In this document: positions 38,285 through 46,900 of the stretch, piece after piece
Layout of the letters: each line of letters begins with the position of its first letter
Position numbering within the stretch: position 1 is the first letter of the stretch
NCBI RefSeq assembly: GCF_000265525.1
Contig: NC_018015.1
Location: forward strand, 718,322-782,321
DNA length: 64,000 bases
Direction of reading: 5' to 3'
From: Thermococcus cleftensis
Lineage (GTDB): Archaea; Methanobacteriota_B; Thermococci; Thermococcales; Thermococcaceae
Position numbers and translations under genes: made by a program
Notes under the pieces: generated by a model
What the model saw: the letters and a program-made list of their open reading frames with translations, nothing else
What the model was told of the DNA's origin: nothing
Databases searched by the model: none

Positions 38285-38560
38285 TCAAATCCTCGAAACG
38301 GTCTCGACCTGGGCGCTCTCGACGTTCTCAACCTTCTCGAAGAGCTCGGCGACCTCGTCGTAGGAGTAGCCCTCCTCGTCCTTTCCAAGGACGTAGAACT
38401 TGAGGGCGACGAGACCAAAAGCTATAGGCTCGCGCTCGACCTTGGCGAGGCCGAACCTCTCGGGGATAACGGCCTTCAGCTTCTCCTCGAGCTCGTCGAG
38501 GTTCACATCGGGGTCGGTCGGCATGACCTTTATAACGCCAACAAGGTTGAAGTCGCTCAT
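38285..38560 (-). CDS. ef1b: Translation elongation factor 1-beta (aEF1B)
   Basis: aEF1B is the guanine-nucleotide exchange factor for aEF1A. The 91-aa protein is the archaeal short form: VGVIKVMPTDPDVNLDELEE, IPERFGLAKVEREPIAFGLVAL, then EEVENVESAQVETVSRI-like ending VESAQVETVSRI. The SD is AGGAGGTGAAAAGGA. It follows the zinc-ribbon gene by 18 bp, a pairing seen in many archaea, which points to a translation-linked role for the partner. Confidence 0.94.
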   Translation of the reverse strand: MSDFNLVGVIKVMPTDPDVNLDELEEKLKAVIPERFGLAKVEREPIAFGLVALKFYVLGKDEEGYSYDEVAELFEKVENVESAQVETVSRI

Positions 38561-38578
38561 TCCTTTTCACCTCCTAAT

Positions 38579-38758
38579 TCACGGCCCCTCCCAGCCGCAC
38601 TTGGGGCACTTGTAGGGGACGCTTAACACCCTGCAGCTTTCGCAGCGCCAGATTATCTCCTCGCCGCAGTTCGGGCAGACGAAGTGAGTGGCGTGCTCCC
38701 TAGGGGTTATCTCCTTTCCGCATGATGTGCATACGGGTATCTCGAACTTGGCTTCCAC
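38579..38758 (-). CDS. Small zinc-ribbon protein (HVO_2753-like)
   Basis: A 59-aa protein with four CxxC knuckles: CTSC, CPNC, CESC and CPKC, forming two zinc-binding ribbons. It is predicted to bind RNA. I chose the GTG at 38758 because GGAGGTG is correctly spaced; an upstream GTG at 38767 would overlap that SD. It is co-directional with aEF1B. A TATA-like CTTATAAGCC lies near 38813-38822 on the reverse strand. Confidence 0.88.
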   Translation of the reverse strand: MEAKFEIPVCTSCGKEITPREHATHFVCPNCGEEIIWRCESCRVLSVPYKCPKCGWEGP

Positions 38759-39233
38759 TGCGAACACCTCCGAGAAAGGTGGTTTTTAATCACTGGTGGG
38801 CATTGCGGGGGTTGGCTTATAAGCTTTTCCCCGAGGGAGATGGCTTTAATCGGGATAAATTCGCTGACTCATGTCTATATACCAAGTCATCAAACAGTAA
38901 TTTTTCCGCACTTCCTTACCAGACAGGTCAGTATCCTGGAAGGATTTTCAGCAAATGCAGACCATCTTGAAACCGTGTGAAGATGCGGGGTTCCACCCCG
39001 CACCCCTCTTTTTTCAATCTATTGGGGGGCTCCGCCCCCTCGCCCCCCGAGGTTTAACTTATCTCCCCCTGTTCTTTAGGGAGACACCTCACGTAATGAG
39101 TGCTCCGGAGAAATGAGAGGTCCCCCATTATGGGGAACGTCCAAAATAGTACATTAAGAGTTGCGGGGGTTAACCAAACCTTAACAGCACCGGCTCCTCT
39201 CATACGGACAGGATAAAGGGAACTGCGAAAAGC
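38759..39233. other. Gene-poor region between the zinc-ribbon gene and an ATPase remnant
   Basis: No protein gene is convincing here. It holds a two-way TATA-like GGCTTATAAGC (38813-38823), a strong hairpin with a T-run at 38984-39013, a second GC hairpin (GGGGGCTCCGCCCCC, about 39025-39040), and a small CCCCCATTATGGGG palindrome near 39122-39135. A forward non-coding transcript from about 38845 to 39013 is possible. Confidence 0.4.
38984..39013 (+). terminator. GC hairpin followed by T-run
   Basis: TGCGGGGT (38984-38991), loop TCC, ACCCCGCA (38995-39002): a perfect 8-bp stem followed by CCCCTCTTTTTTC. It is shaped like a factor-independent terminator for forward transcription, yet no forward gene ends nearby. 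Confidence 0.5.
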
Positions 39234-39464
39234 TCAAAGCATCAGGAGAAACAGTTCACGGGGGACAAACCACACGCCATTTCTGTTTTCAAGCTTTCCG
39301 TTATGGACGACCACACCACAGTCCAGGCCGGTCTTTTTCATCGTTCTTAGAACCTGCTTAGTTCCTTTCTTCCCCCATCCAACTTCAACGACAATGCCCA
39401 TTTTCCCCCACTTAAGATGAAGTCGGCCCCTCCCTTCTGGGCATCGTAGTGAAGGCGAAACTTC
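39234..39464 (-). pseudogene. C-terminal remnant of a DUF4143-type ATPase
   Basis: The reverse strand encodes HYDAQKGGADFI, then after one missing base WGKMGIVVEVGWGKKGTKQV, LRTMKKTGLDCGVVVH and VWFVPRELFLLML with a stop at 39234. This is the usual end of archaeal DUF4143 ATPases. The Walker A and B parts are gone. It is a decayed copy beside an intact, different ATPase, typical of an integration or turnover spot. Confidence 0.65.
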
Positions 39465-39777
39465 TACCTTCTAGTCTGTCCAAACAGAACAAAATCCCTA
39501 TGTTTTAGTCGACTTAAGCAGACTAGAGCCTAAATTTGTTGGTGGATATTAACCTGGAGTTTCTGTCTTATAATCTCTGAAGGACAGTGTCCTTAGAACC
39601 ACGCGCAAACCTTCCGCCAGCACTGAAAATGTTGCCGGGCAAGGTTGCTCATCAAGCTCGAAAAGAACATCCCTTCAGTTCCCAGGCTCATCGAATGGCA
39701 TATGTACTCAGATCGGCGACAAACATGTTCATTAATGGATAAGTCTCCACATGGTCAGTAACTGACTATGTGGAAAA
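39465..39777. other. Non-coding or decayed stretch
   Basis: No intact gene. One reverse-strand frame gives a short protein-like stretch (ELDEQPCPATFSVLAEGL, about 39560-39670) with no start or recognisable family, possibly another remnant. Nothing else is recognised. Confidence 0.3.
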
Positions 39778-40893
39778 TTATACATCACCAAACACATTTG
39801 CCACAATGGGGTCAAAGATTGTATACCTATCATGTCCCACTTGTTCGATGTACCCATAATCATCGAGCTTGATGAGCAACCTTCTCAATAAGGAATCGTC
39901 CAACTTTGTGTAGCTCCTTACCTCTCCGAACTTCGCATATCCCCTCTCATGAACTTTCTTCGCGATAATCCTCATGACCTTTTCGTAGTTTGATTCTTTT
40001 TTCTTGTCTTTTCTCAGTTGCTTGAACTCGCTTATCACATTCTTTTTAGCCTTCTCAATCATATTTTTGAGCGCTTTTCTGTGAGTGTAGCCTTCAAGGC
40101 GGTCATTTGCATAATCAATGAGCCAGCCCGGCGTGCCACCTACCCCATCATACGCAAGTATGAGTTCATCGAAATCATAATCATCAAACTCGTTTTGCTC
40201 AAAGCCCTCCTCAAGGAAGCGTATTGTTTCGTTGGGGCTGAAACGGTTGAGGTGGATACGTTTTTCAAAGCGTCCATAGAGCGGGGAATCGCCATCATCA
40301 ACCGCAAGCCATTTTTCGAGTATGCCAACTTGTGAACCGGTGAAGATAAGTTTTATGTTTTGTAACTCTGGTGAATCAAGTACCGATGCAAAAAGTTCTC
40401 TGAGGTCATTCTGTCCATATCTCAGTTCCTGCGCTTCATCAAAGGCTATTACGAAAGTGTGGTCTGTTTCTCCTAGAGCGTCGAATATCTCGGCGAGGGA
40501 AAGCTCTTCCTTATTTTCCCACGCCGCCTCGATGAACGGGAGTTTCACGGTTATTTTCGCAAAAGGAAATATTTCTTTGAAACGCTTTTTTCCCGATAAG
40601 AGTCCAGTCATTTTTTGAGCTATGAGGTTTTCTGGATAGTTTTTGTTCATTGAGATTACTTTCCTCACATCGATTACAATGGTCTGGTAGTTTTTTGATT
40701 CGTGTAACTCGTTGAGTGTAGAGTAGAGAAAGCTTGTTTTACCAACTCTTCGGGGACCGGTAATTATGAAGAATCTCCTGTTTGGGTTCAGCATCCATTT
40801 TTCGAACTTATATACATGATAGTCCCTTCCGAAAAGATCACATATGCGGGTTTTTGGTGCCGTGCTGAAATAGTTCGGCTTTTGACATCCCAT
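39778..40893 (-). CDS. Archaeal AAA-type ATPase (ATPase_2 family) with winged-helix end
   Basis: A 371-aa STAND/ATPase_2-like protein: Walker A ITGPRRVGKTSF near 46, Walker B TFVIAFDEAQEL near 160, sensor IFTGSQVG, LNRFSPNETIRFLEEGF, and YDGVGGTPGWLIDY. A C-terminal winged helix ends in YIEQVGHDRYTIFDPIVANVF. These ATPases are abundant in Thermococcales, sometimes on integrated elements, and of unknown role. AT-richer than neighbouring housekeeping genes. ATG 40893 follows GGTGGAAGCT. Confidence 0.82.
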   Translation of the reverse strand: MGCQKPNYFSTAPKTRICDLFGRDYHVYKFEKWMLNPNRRFFIITGPRRVGKTSFLYSTLNELHESKNYQTIVIDVRKVISMNKNYPENLIAQKMTGLLSGKKRFKEIFPFAKITVKLPFIEAAWENKEELSLAEIFDALGETDHTFVIAFDEAQELRYGQNDLRELFASVLDSPELQNIKLIFTGSQVGILEKWLAVDDGDSPLYGRFEKRIHLNRFSPNETIRFLEEGFEQNEFDDYDFDELILAYDGVGGTPGWLIDYANDRLEGYTHRKALKNMIEKAKKNVISEFKQLRKDKKKESNYEKVMRIIAKKVHERGYAKFGEVRSYTKLDDSLLRRLLIKLDDYGYIEQVGHDRYTIFDPIVANVFGDV

Positions 40894-41299
40894 AGCTTCC
40901 ACCACATAAGGTTTCAGGGAGATATAGATAAAAATTTAATGTAATTCTCGCACAGAAATTTTCAGAACAGGCAACTACCCCCACCAGCGCCGAAGCTTTT
41001 GGAAAATGTTCAACCAAAAGGTAGTAGCTCTTCGCAAAGAACGCCCATGTGGGTAAGAGATTTTATGCTTCAAGTGCACAGTTTTCAAGTGGAGAACACT
41101 TTAAAGAGAATCCATTGAAAGGGGTTTACTTTCTCCCGACGCCCTTCAGGTGTCTATCTTAGAGTTAAACCCCTACACAAAGAACAATTTAACAAGTTCT
41201 CACACTCAAAACGGCCATTGGTGAGAAATCACCCAAGGATTTAGTTTTCCAAAAGGAGCTACAAACTTTGATGAAACTTTTCGCCAGAAAAGTTTCTTA
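40894..41299. other. Intergenic stretch with two inverted repeats
   Basis: No gene is supported. It contains AGGGGTTTA (41120-41128) paired with TAAACCCCT (41166-41174) across 37 nt, and a 10-bp perfect hairpin at 41273-41296. A structured RNA or the edge of a lost element is possible. Confidence 0.35.
41273..41296. repeat. 10-bp perfect inverted repeat beside tRNA-Ile
   Basis: GAAACTTTTC (41273-41282), loop GCCA, GAAAAGTTTC (41287-41296), 3 bp beyond the encoded CCA of tRNA-Ile. It could fold in the tRNA 3' trailer and help termination or processing, or be an element boundary. Confidence 0.5.
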
Positions 41300-41377
41300 T
41301 GGTGGGCCCGCGGGGCTTCGAACCCCGGACCTCCCGCTTATCAGGCGGGCGCTCTGACCAGGCTGAGCCACGGGCCC
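41300..41377 (-). tRNA. tRNA-Ile (GAT)
   Basis: The reverse strand folds as a 75-nt cloverleaf plus encoded CCA. The acceptor is GGGCCCG/CGGGCCC, the D arm GGCTCAGCCTGGTCAGAGC, the anticodon loop CTGATAA with anticodon GAT, and the T arm GGTTCGAAGCC. It decodes AUC and AUU. The CCA is at 41300-41302. It follows tRNA-Glu by 13 bp and is probably co-transcribed with it. Confidence 0.95.
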
Positions 41378-41390
41378 AGGAGAAGGATTC

Positions 41391-41468
41391 TGGTGCCCCG
41401 GCCGGGATTTGAACCCGGGTCGCGGGATCGAGAGTCCCGCATGATTGACCGGGCTACACCACCGGGGC
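41391..41468 (-). tRNA. tRNA-Glu (CTC)
   Basis: The reverse strand folds as a cloverleaf with acceptor GCCCCGG/CCGGGGC, D arm GGTGTAGCCCGGTCAATCA, stem CGGGA/TCCCG with loop CTCTCGA (anticodon CTC), T loop GGTTCAAATCC, and an encoded CCA at 41391-41393. The D arm is typical of archaeal tRNA-Glu/Asp; the anticodon makes it Glu. A TATA-like CTTTTTAAACC lies upstream (about 41490-41501). Confidence 0.93.
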
Positions 41469-41957
41469 GTGTCCGAGATTAGGGAGGAGGGAGGGTTTAA
41501 AAAGTTTTCGGTCGGCTGCCATTGCAACCCATCTCCTACTAAAAACATCTCCGCAGAATAGGAGGGCAAAGAAACGAGAACGATTGACATATTACTGTCA
41601 AAAATCACCCGCCCAGCCAGGTTTAAAGGACACGGCGCTAACAAATGTCCCGAGGAACACGGTGAAGATTCATATCTAGCACCTGAACAGGGCGATTTTC
41701 TTACAAGTAACGTTCAGGTTGCAGACTTCAGTATTCACGGTGGTTAGAAAAGCTTAAAAGACAGGAGGCAACAAATCAATACCCGATTCAAATATGACTC
41801 ATGTTTTGAGCAATGAATGTTATTCGAATCAGAATGGAAAATCTGAACGTATCCCAACGATGCCACCGGTGGGGCCCATGCACGACGAAACCCTTGTGGT
41901 TGTCCCCGGTTACAACAAGAAGATTCAAAAACAAAACAAAATGGAGGGTGCGTTGCT
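41469..41957. other. Intergenic region with probable long leader of the glycan operon
   Basis: Reverse TATA for the tRNAs near 41490-41501. A forward TATA-like AAGCTTAAAAG near 41749-41760 would give a leader of about 170 nt before the first glycan gene at 41958; it contains a GC-rich palindromic CCACCGGTGGGG near 41862. Short ORFs in the leader look like chance. Nothing else recognised. Confidence 0.35.
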
Positions 41958-42560
41958 ATGGCAAACTTTTTTGTTCACCCCTTAGCGGTTGTTGAAGAAG
42001 GGGTCAAAATCGGTGAAGGGACCCGTATCTGGCACTTTGCTCATGTGCGGAAGGGTGCCAAAATAGGAAAGAACTGCAACATTGGAAAGGACGTCTACAT
42101 CGACGTTGATGTCGAGATTGGCAACAACGTGAAAATACAGAACGGAGTGAGCGTTTATCACGGCGTCAAGGTTGAAGACGATGTTTTTCTCGGTCCGCAC
42201 ATGACCTTCACCAACGACCTCTATCCCAGGGCCTTCAACCAGGACTGGGAAGTAGTTCCAACGCTCGTGAAGAAGGGTGCGAGCATAGGCGCCCATGCCA
42301 CCATCGTTTGCGGTGTCACAATAGGAGAGTATGCAATGGTAGGAGCCGGAGCCGTTGTCACCAAGGACGTTCCACCTTTTGGACTGGTTTATGGTAATCC
42401 TGCCCGTCTGAAGGGGTTCGTCTGCTACTGTGGGAGAAAACTAAAGGAAAAAATTGGAGAAGACGAAGAGCACGTCATCTTCAAGTGCTCCCACTGCGGG
42501 CGAGATGTTAAAATAAGGAAAGAAGATTATGAGCGCTACCTTAAGGAGAAAGACCTGTGA
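41958..42560 (+). CDS. wbpD: UDP-sugar N-acetyltransferase, left-handed beta-helix (WbpD-like)
   Basis: The 200-aa protein has hexapeptide repeats (for example [20 protein letters not shown], then [14 protein letters not shown]), [17 protein letters not shown], and [20 protein letters not shown]. WbpD/WlbB acetylates the 3-amino group of UDP-2-acetamido-3-amino-2,3-dideoxyglucuronate. A C-terminal tail carries four Cys (CYCGRK and CSHCGR), a likely zinc knuckle. The SD is GGAGGGTG. It is first of a five-enzyme set for diacetamido-hexuronic acid and is followed at once by the aminotransferase. Confidence 0.9.
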   Translation: MANFFVHPLAVVEEGVKIGEGTRIWHFAHVRKGAKIGKNCNIGKDVYIDVDVEIGNNVKIQNGVSVYHGVKVEDDVFLGPHMTFTNDLYPRAFNQDWEVVPTLVKKGASIGAHATIVCGVTIGEYAMVGAGAVVTKDVPPFGLVYGNPARLKGFVCYCGRKLKEKIGEDEEHVIFKCSHCGRDVKIRKEDYERYLKEKDL

Positions 42561-42570
42561 GGCGATGAAA

Positions 42571-43674
42571 ATGAGACGCATACCAATCGCCAAGCCCATG
42601 ATCGGAGAGGAGGAGATAAACGCCGTTGTCGAAGTCTTGAAGAGCGGAATGCTGGCCCATGGAAAGGAAGTGGAAGCCTTCGAGAGGGAATTCGCCGATT
42701 ATTTGGGTGCCAAACACGGTGTTGCCGTCGCCAACGGCACAGCGGCCCTTGACGTTGCCCTCAAGGCCCTCGGGATAGGGCCGGGGGACGAGGTCATCAC
42801 GACTCCGTTCACGTTCATCGCATCGGCCACTTCAATCCTCTTCCAGAATGCAAAGCCGGTTTTTGCTGACATCGATCCGAAAACTTACAACCTCGATCCA
42901 GACGAGGTTCTCGAGAAGATAACGGACAAGACAAAGGCAATTCTCGTCGTTCACCTTTATGGTCAGCCAGCCAATATGAAAATCCTCACAGAAATTGCCG
43001 AAGATTACAATCTATATCTCATCGAGGACTGCGCTCAAGCACATGGGGCAATGTTTGAAGGGCGAAAGGCAGGAACTTTTGGACACATAGCAGCGTTCAG
43101 CTTCTACCCGACGAAGAACATGACCACTGGCGAGGGTGGAATGGTTGTAACTAACGACGACGAGCTCGCGAGGAGGGCCAAACTTATCAGGAGCCATGGG
43201 CAGGCTGAAAAGTACCTTCACGTGGAACTCGGCTACAACCTCAGAACCACCAATATAGCTGGTGCCATCGGTCGCGTTCAGCTAAGAAAACTGGACGAGT
43301 GGAACAGGATAAGAAATGAAAACGCAGAGAGATTGAGCGAAGGTATCAGAAAGATTCATGGACTCGTTCCCCCGTACGTTGATCCTAGAGTTTACCACGT
43401 CTTCCACCAGTACGTGATCAGTGTTGAGGAGGACTTCCCAATGAGCAGAGATGAATTGATGACAAAGCTCCTCGAGAGGGGAATCGGCACGGCCGTCCAC
43501 TACCCAATGCCTGTGCACCATCAACCCCTCTTCCAGAAGCTCGGCTATGAAAAGGACTGCTGTCCAAACGCAATAGAGGCGAGCAGAAAAGTCCTGAGCC
43601 TGCCGGTTCATCCAGCGGTGAGCGATGAAGACATCGCGTACATACTGGAAACTCTCAACGAGCTCGCCTCTTAA
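42571..43674 (+). CDS. wbpE: DegT/DnrJ/EryC1 sugar aminotransferase (WbpE-like)
   Basis: A 367-aa PLP enzyme that aminates the 3-keto UDP-sugar from WbpB using glutamate. Motifs: SGMLAHGKEVEAFE, VANGTAALDVALKALGIGPG, IEDCAQAHGA, and the Schiff-base Lys in FSFYPTKNMTTGEGG; LGYNLRTTNIAGAIGRVQL near 225. ATG 42571 is preferred because GAGGCGAT is then spaced normally; ATG 42565 would lie inside that SD. WbpB and WbpE usually work as a coupled pair recycling NAD. Confidence 0.9.
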   Translation: MRRIPIAKPMIGEEEINAVVEVLKSGMLAHGKEVEAFEREFADYLGAKHGVAVANGTAALDVALKALGIGPGDEVITTPFTFIASATSILFQNAKPVFADIDPKTYNLDPDEVLEKITDKTKAILVVHLYGQPANMKILTEIAEDYNLYLIEDCAQAHGAMFEGRKAGTFGHIAAFSFYPTKNMTTGEGGMVVTNDDELARRAKLIRSHGQAEKYLHVELGYNLRTTNIAGAIGRVQLRKLDEWNRIRNENAERLSEGIRKIHGLVPPYVDPRVYHVFHQYVISVEEDFPMSRDELMTKLLERGIGTAVHYPMPVHHQPLFQKLGYEKDCCPNAIEASRKVLSLPVHPAVSDEDIAYILETLNELAS

Positions 43675-43697
43675 CTCCCTTTATTTCGGTGATGAAA

Positions 43698-44645
43698 ATG
43701 CTCAGGGTTGGAGTCGTTGGTGTCGGGAACATGGGGTACCACCACGCGAGAGTTTACTCCGAACTGGCAAGAGATGGGAAAGTGGAGCTCGTCGGTGTTG
43801 CTGATGCAAACTTTGAGAGAGCTAAAGAGGTTGCTAAAAAATTCAATACAATCCCCTACGCCAATTACAAAGAGCTGGCAAGGGAAAGGCTGGACGCGGT
43901 AACAATAGCAGTTCCCACCTCGTTCCACAAAGACGTCGCTGTGGAGTTTATTGAAGCTGGGACAAGCGTTCTTGTTGAAAAGCCGATAGCGGACACGATA
44001 GAAAACGCCAAAGCAATCATCACAGCCGCCGAGGAGGTCGGGGTCACCCTGATGGTAGGGCACATTGAGAGGTTCAACCCCGCGGTTCTAAAGCTCAAAG
44101 AAAAAATAGACGAGGGTCTTCTCGGTAAAATCGTCACGATAAGCGCCAAGCGCGTAGGCCCCATGGCCGCAAGAATACGGGATGTCGGAATAATCATAGA
44201 CCTAGGCGTTCATGACATTGATGTCATCAGTTACTTGTTTGGAGAACCTGTTAGGACGGTCTACGCCCGAGCCGGAAACGTTGTTCATCCAGCGGGAGTT
44301 GAGGACCACGCACTAATAACCCTGGGCTTTGATGACGGAAGCGGAATCGTGGAGACTAACTGGCTCACCCCACATAAGACGAGAACCCTAACGGTAGTTG
44401 GCACCGCAGGCATAGCGTACGTTGATTATATTGATCAAACCCTAAAGATATACAACCACGAATGGATTCGCGAAGCCAAAATCGAGAAGAGAGAACCCCT
44501 CAGGAATGAGATTGAGCACTTCATCGAATGTGTGGAACATAAAAAAGAACCAATAACCGACGGGAAAGCTGGTCTTCACGCACTTAAAGTAGCAATTAAG
44601 GCCCTGGAGAGTGCAAAGAACGGCCGGGTCGTGGAGGTGGAATAA
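43698..44645 (+). CDS. wbpB: Gfo/Idh/MocA UDP-sugar 3-dehydrogenase (WbpB-like)
   Basis: A 315-aa NAD-dependent dehydrogenase: Rossmann start VGVVGVGNMGYHHARVYSEL, conserved EKPIADTIENA with the active Lys, and LGVHDIDVISYLFGEP near 170. It oxidises C3 of UDP-N-acetylglucosaminuronate. Starts cluster at 43689 (GTG), 43692 and 43698; the last is best placed after GGTGAT. Its TAA overlaps the next ATG (TAATG), so expression is coupled to wbpA. Confidence 0.9.
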   Translation: MLRVGVVGVGNMGYHHARVYSELARDGKVELVGVADANFERAKEVAKKFNTIPYANYKELARERLDAVTIAVPTSFHKDVAVEFIEAGTSVLVEKPIADTIENAKAIITAAEEVGVTLMVGHIERFNPAVLKLKEKIDEGLLGKIVTISAKRVGPMAARIRDVGIIIDLGVHDIDVISYLFGEPVRTVYARAGNVVHPAGVEDHALITLGFDDGSGIVETNWLTPHKTRTLTVVGTAGIAYVDYIDQTLKIYNHEWIREAKIEKREPLRNEIEHFIECVEHKKEPITDGKAGLHALKVAIKALESAKNGRVVEVE

Positions 44646-45994
44646 TGAAGCTCATCGGGTTGAACAGGGAGGAGGTTAAAACCGCCATCAAGAGCGGTGA
44701 GGTTACAATAGCCGTCTACGGCATGGGGAAAATGGGCCTTCCCTTGGCGGCGGTCTTCGCGGACCACGGTGCCAGGGTCATAGGGGTTGACATCAACGAG
44801 AAGGTCGTCGAGATGATCAACAGAGGAGAGAACCACGTGAAGGAAGAGCCAGGTCTCGATGAACTCGTCAGGAGGAATGTCGAAGCCGGAAGGTTAGAGG
44901 CAACTACTGACGGAGTATGGGCGGCCAAAAAGGCTGATGTCATGATAATCCTCGTCCCAACCCTCACGGATGAGAGGGGCAACCTCAAGCTCGGCCCGGT
45001 CTACGATGTAGCTGAAAAGATATCCCAGGGACTGGAAAGGGGGGACATAGTCATTACGGAGGCCACCATGCCCCCGGGGACTACTGAGAGCTTGATTCCA
45101 ATTCTGGAGAAGTCAGGACTCAAGCTCGGAGAGTTTGGCCTTGCCCACGCTCCCGAGAGAACCATGACGGGAACAGCTATCAGGGACATAACCGGCCAGT
45201 ACCCCAAGATAGTCGGAGCGAGCGACGAGAAGATCCTTGAAGCCGTCATTGGCATCTATGAAACCATAAACAGGAAGGGAGTCATTCCAATGAGCTCCAT
45301 TAAAGCGGCAGAGGCGGTAAAGGTCTTTGAGGGCGTTTACAGGGACGTTAACATTGCCCTCGCCAACGAGCTCGCCATGTGGTGCGAGGAGCACGGGCTG
45401 GACGCTCTCGAAGTCTTTCAGGCGGCGAATACACAGCCCTACTGCCACCTGCACATGCCAGGGGCTGGAGTTGGCGGTCACTGCATTCCAGTTTACCCCT
45501 GGTTCGTGATAAACCTCGCGAAAAAGACCAACCCCCGCCTGATCAAAACGGCCAGGGAAATCAACGACTCGATGCCTCACCACGTTGTCGAACTCACCGT
45601 AAAAGCCCTGAACCAGGTTGGAAAACCGCTGAAGGGAAGCAACGTCCTAGTGCTAGGATTGACCTTCCGGGGCGGCGTCAGGGAGTTCATGAAGGCCGCG
45701 GCAAAGCCCATAATTCAGGAGCTCAGAGAGTGGGGCGCCAACGTTTACGCCTACGACCCGCTGTGCACGCGGGAGGACGCGGAGCGTTTTGGTGCCGAGT
45801 GGAAGGAGGACTTCAAGGACATAGACGCGATAGTCATAACAGCCGATCACAGGGAGTTCAAGGAGCTCGACCTTGAGAAGCTGGCGGGGGAGATGCGCAC
45901 CAAAGTGATAGTGGACGGGAGGAACGTCCTCGACCCTGAAAAGGCTAAAAAATTGGGATTCAAATATTATAGAGTGGGCTACACTCCCCAGTAA
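44645..45994 (+). CDS. wbpA: Nucleotide-sugar 6-dehydrogenase (WbpA/WecC-like)
   Basis: The 449-aa enzyme oxidises the C6 alcohol of a UDP-N-acetylhexosamine to the uronic acid with two NAD. Seen: NAD fold VYGMGKMGLPLAAVFADHGA, ILVPTLTDERGNLKLG, central SIKAAEAVKVFEGVYRDVNI, the catalytic Cys in GVGGHCIPVYPW, and NVLVLGLTFRGGVREF of the C-terminal UDP domain. Neighbours wbpB, E and D indicate UDP-GlcNAc as substrate; with the 2-epimerase at 48003, ManNAc-type sugars are the likely end. Confidence 0.92.
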   Translation: MKLIGLNREEVKTAIKSGEVTIAVYGMGKMGLPLAAVFADHGARVIGVDINEKVVEMINRGENHVKEEPGLDELVRRNVEAGRLEATTDGVWAAKKADVMIILVPTLTDERGNLKLGPVYDVAEKISQGLERGDIVITEATMPPGTTESLIPILEKSGLKLGEFGLAHAPERTMTGTAIRDITGQYPKIVGASDEKILEAVIGIYETINRKGVIPMSSIKAAEAVKVFEGVYRDVNIALANELAMWCEEHGLDALEVFQAANTQPYCHLHMPGAGVGGHCIPVYPWFVINLAKKTNPRLIKTAREINDSMPHHVVELTVKALNQVGKPLKGSNVLVLGLTFRGGVREFMKAAAKPIIQELREWGANVYAYDPLCTREDAERFGAEWKEDFKDIDAIVITADHREFKELDLEKLAGEMRTKVIVDGRNVLDPEKAKKLGFKYYRVGYTPQ

Positions 45995-46006
45995 CGGTGT
46001 CAACCT

Positions 46007-46900
46007 ATGTATAGGGGTAAAAAGATTGGGGTCTCAGTTCCCGCTTACAATGAGGAAAAATTGATAGGGAGAACCATAGATGAGATGCCCGACTTTGTGG
46101 ACAGGATATATGTAGTTGATGATGCTTCCACCGACAGAACCTCGGACGTGGTCAGAGAGATAATGAAAAAGGATGGAAGAGTTGAGCTGATACGGCACGA
46201 AAAAAATCAGGGCGTAGGCGGTGCCATTGTGTCAGGCTGGAAGAGGGGATTGGAGGAAGGTATGGACGTTCTTGCCGTTATGGCCGGGGATAACCAGATG
46301 GATCCCAAATACCTACCAAAACTTCTTGACCCGATAGTAGAAGGGAGGGCAGAGATAGCCAAGGGCACTAGATTTCACGGGGGATACTGGAAAGAGATGC
46401 CGTGGATACGCCTCTTTGGGACGTTTTTGCTGAACGTTTTGAACAAGATTGCCTCCGGGTACTGGAACGTTAACGATCCCCAAAATGGATACGTTGCCAT
46501 TTCCGCAGAAGCCCTCAAAAAACTTGACTTGGATTCCCTCCACAGGGGGTACGCATTTGAAAACGACGTCCTTATAAAAGCAAACGTGGCAGGGCTCAGG
46601 GTCATTAATGTGCCCGTGAGAATACGATACCGGGTTGGGGAGGTGTCCAAGCTTAAAATATTAAGATTCGCATCTTCAACGAGCAAGTTCCTCTTAAAAT
46701 CGTTTCTGTGGAGGGTATGGGTAAAGTATCTCCGCAGGGGGCATCCCCTTGGTGTACTGTACTATGCTGGGACTATTCTCATTATCTCTTCGCTAGGATT
46801 TGTTGTGATCTCCATCGACACAGCACTCAAGATATTTGGACTGGGAACACTCAGCTTTGGTTCAGCGTGTCTCATAGAGGCATGGAGGTACAACAAATGA
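46007..46900 (+). CDS. Family 2 glycosyltransferase with C-terminal membrane helices
   Basis: The 297-aa protein has a GT-A fold: VSVPAYNEEKLIGRTIDEMP, IYVVDDASTDRTSDVV, GVGGAIVSGWKRGLEEG, VMAGDNQMDPKYL as the DxD-like metal site, and NDPQNGYVAISAEAL. Two membrane helices end the chain. It resembles dolichyl-phosphate sugar synthases and could charge the lipid carrier or extend the glycan on the inner face. The SD is GGTGTC. Confidence 0.87.
   Translation: MYRGKKIGVSVPAYNEEKLIGRTIDEMPDFVDRIYVVDDASTDRTSDVVREIMKKDGRVELIRHEKNQGVGGAIVSGWKRGLEEGMDVLAVMAGDNQMDPKYLPKLLDPIVEGRAEIAKGTRFHGGYWKEMPWIRLFGTFLLNVLNKIASGYWNVNDPQNGYVAISAEALKKLDLDSLHRGYAFENDVLIKANVAGLRVINVPVRIRYRVGEVSKLKILRFASSTSKFLLKSFLWRVWVKYLRRGHPLGVLYYAGTILIISSLGFVVISIDTALKIFGLGTLSFGSACLIEAWRYNK

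Noticed and set aside
38027-38626. 199-aa forward frame across the DUF4258 and aEF1B genes
   Set aside because: Antisense to two real genes, no SD, no motif.
39640-39720. Possible second C/D box sRNA on the reverse strand (TTGATGA and CTGA strings)
   Set aside because: The boxes are out of order and the spacing does not give two guides.
40894-41299. Possible CRISPR array or insertion sequence
   Set aside because: No regularly spaced direct repeats and no transposase; only two separate inverted repeats. No CRISPR array was seen anywhere in the window.
41794-41995. Short forward frames (60-63 aa) before wbpD
   Set aside because: Two overlapping frames with no SD or recognisable protein; they run into the wbpD start and look like leader sequence.
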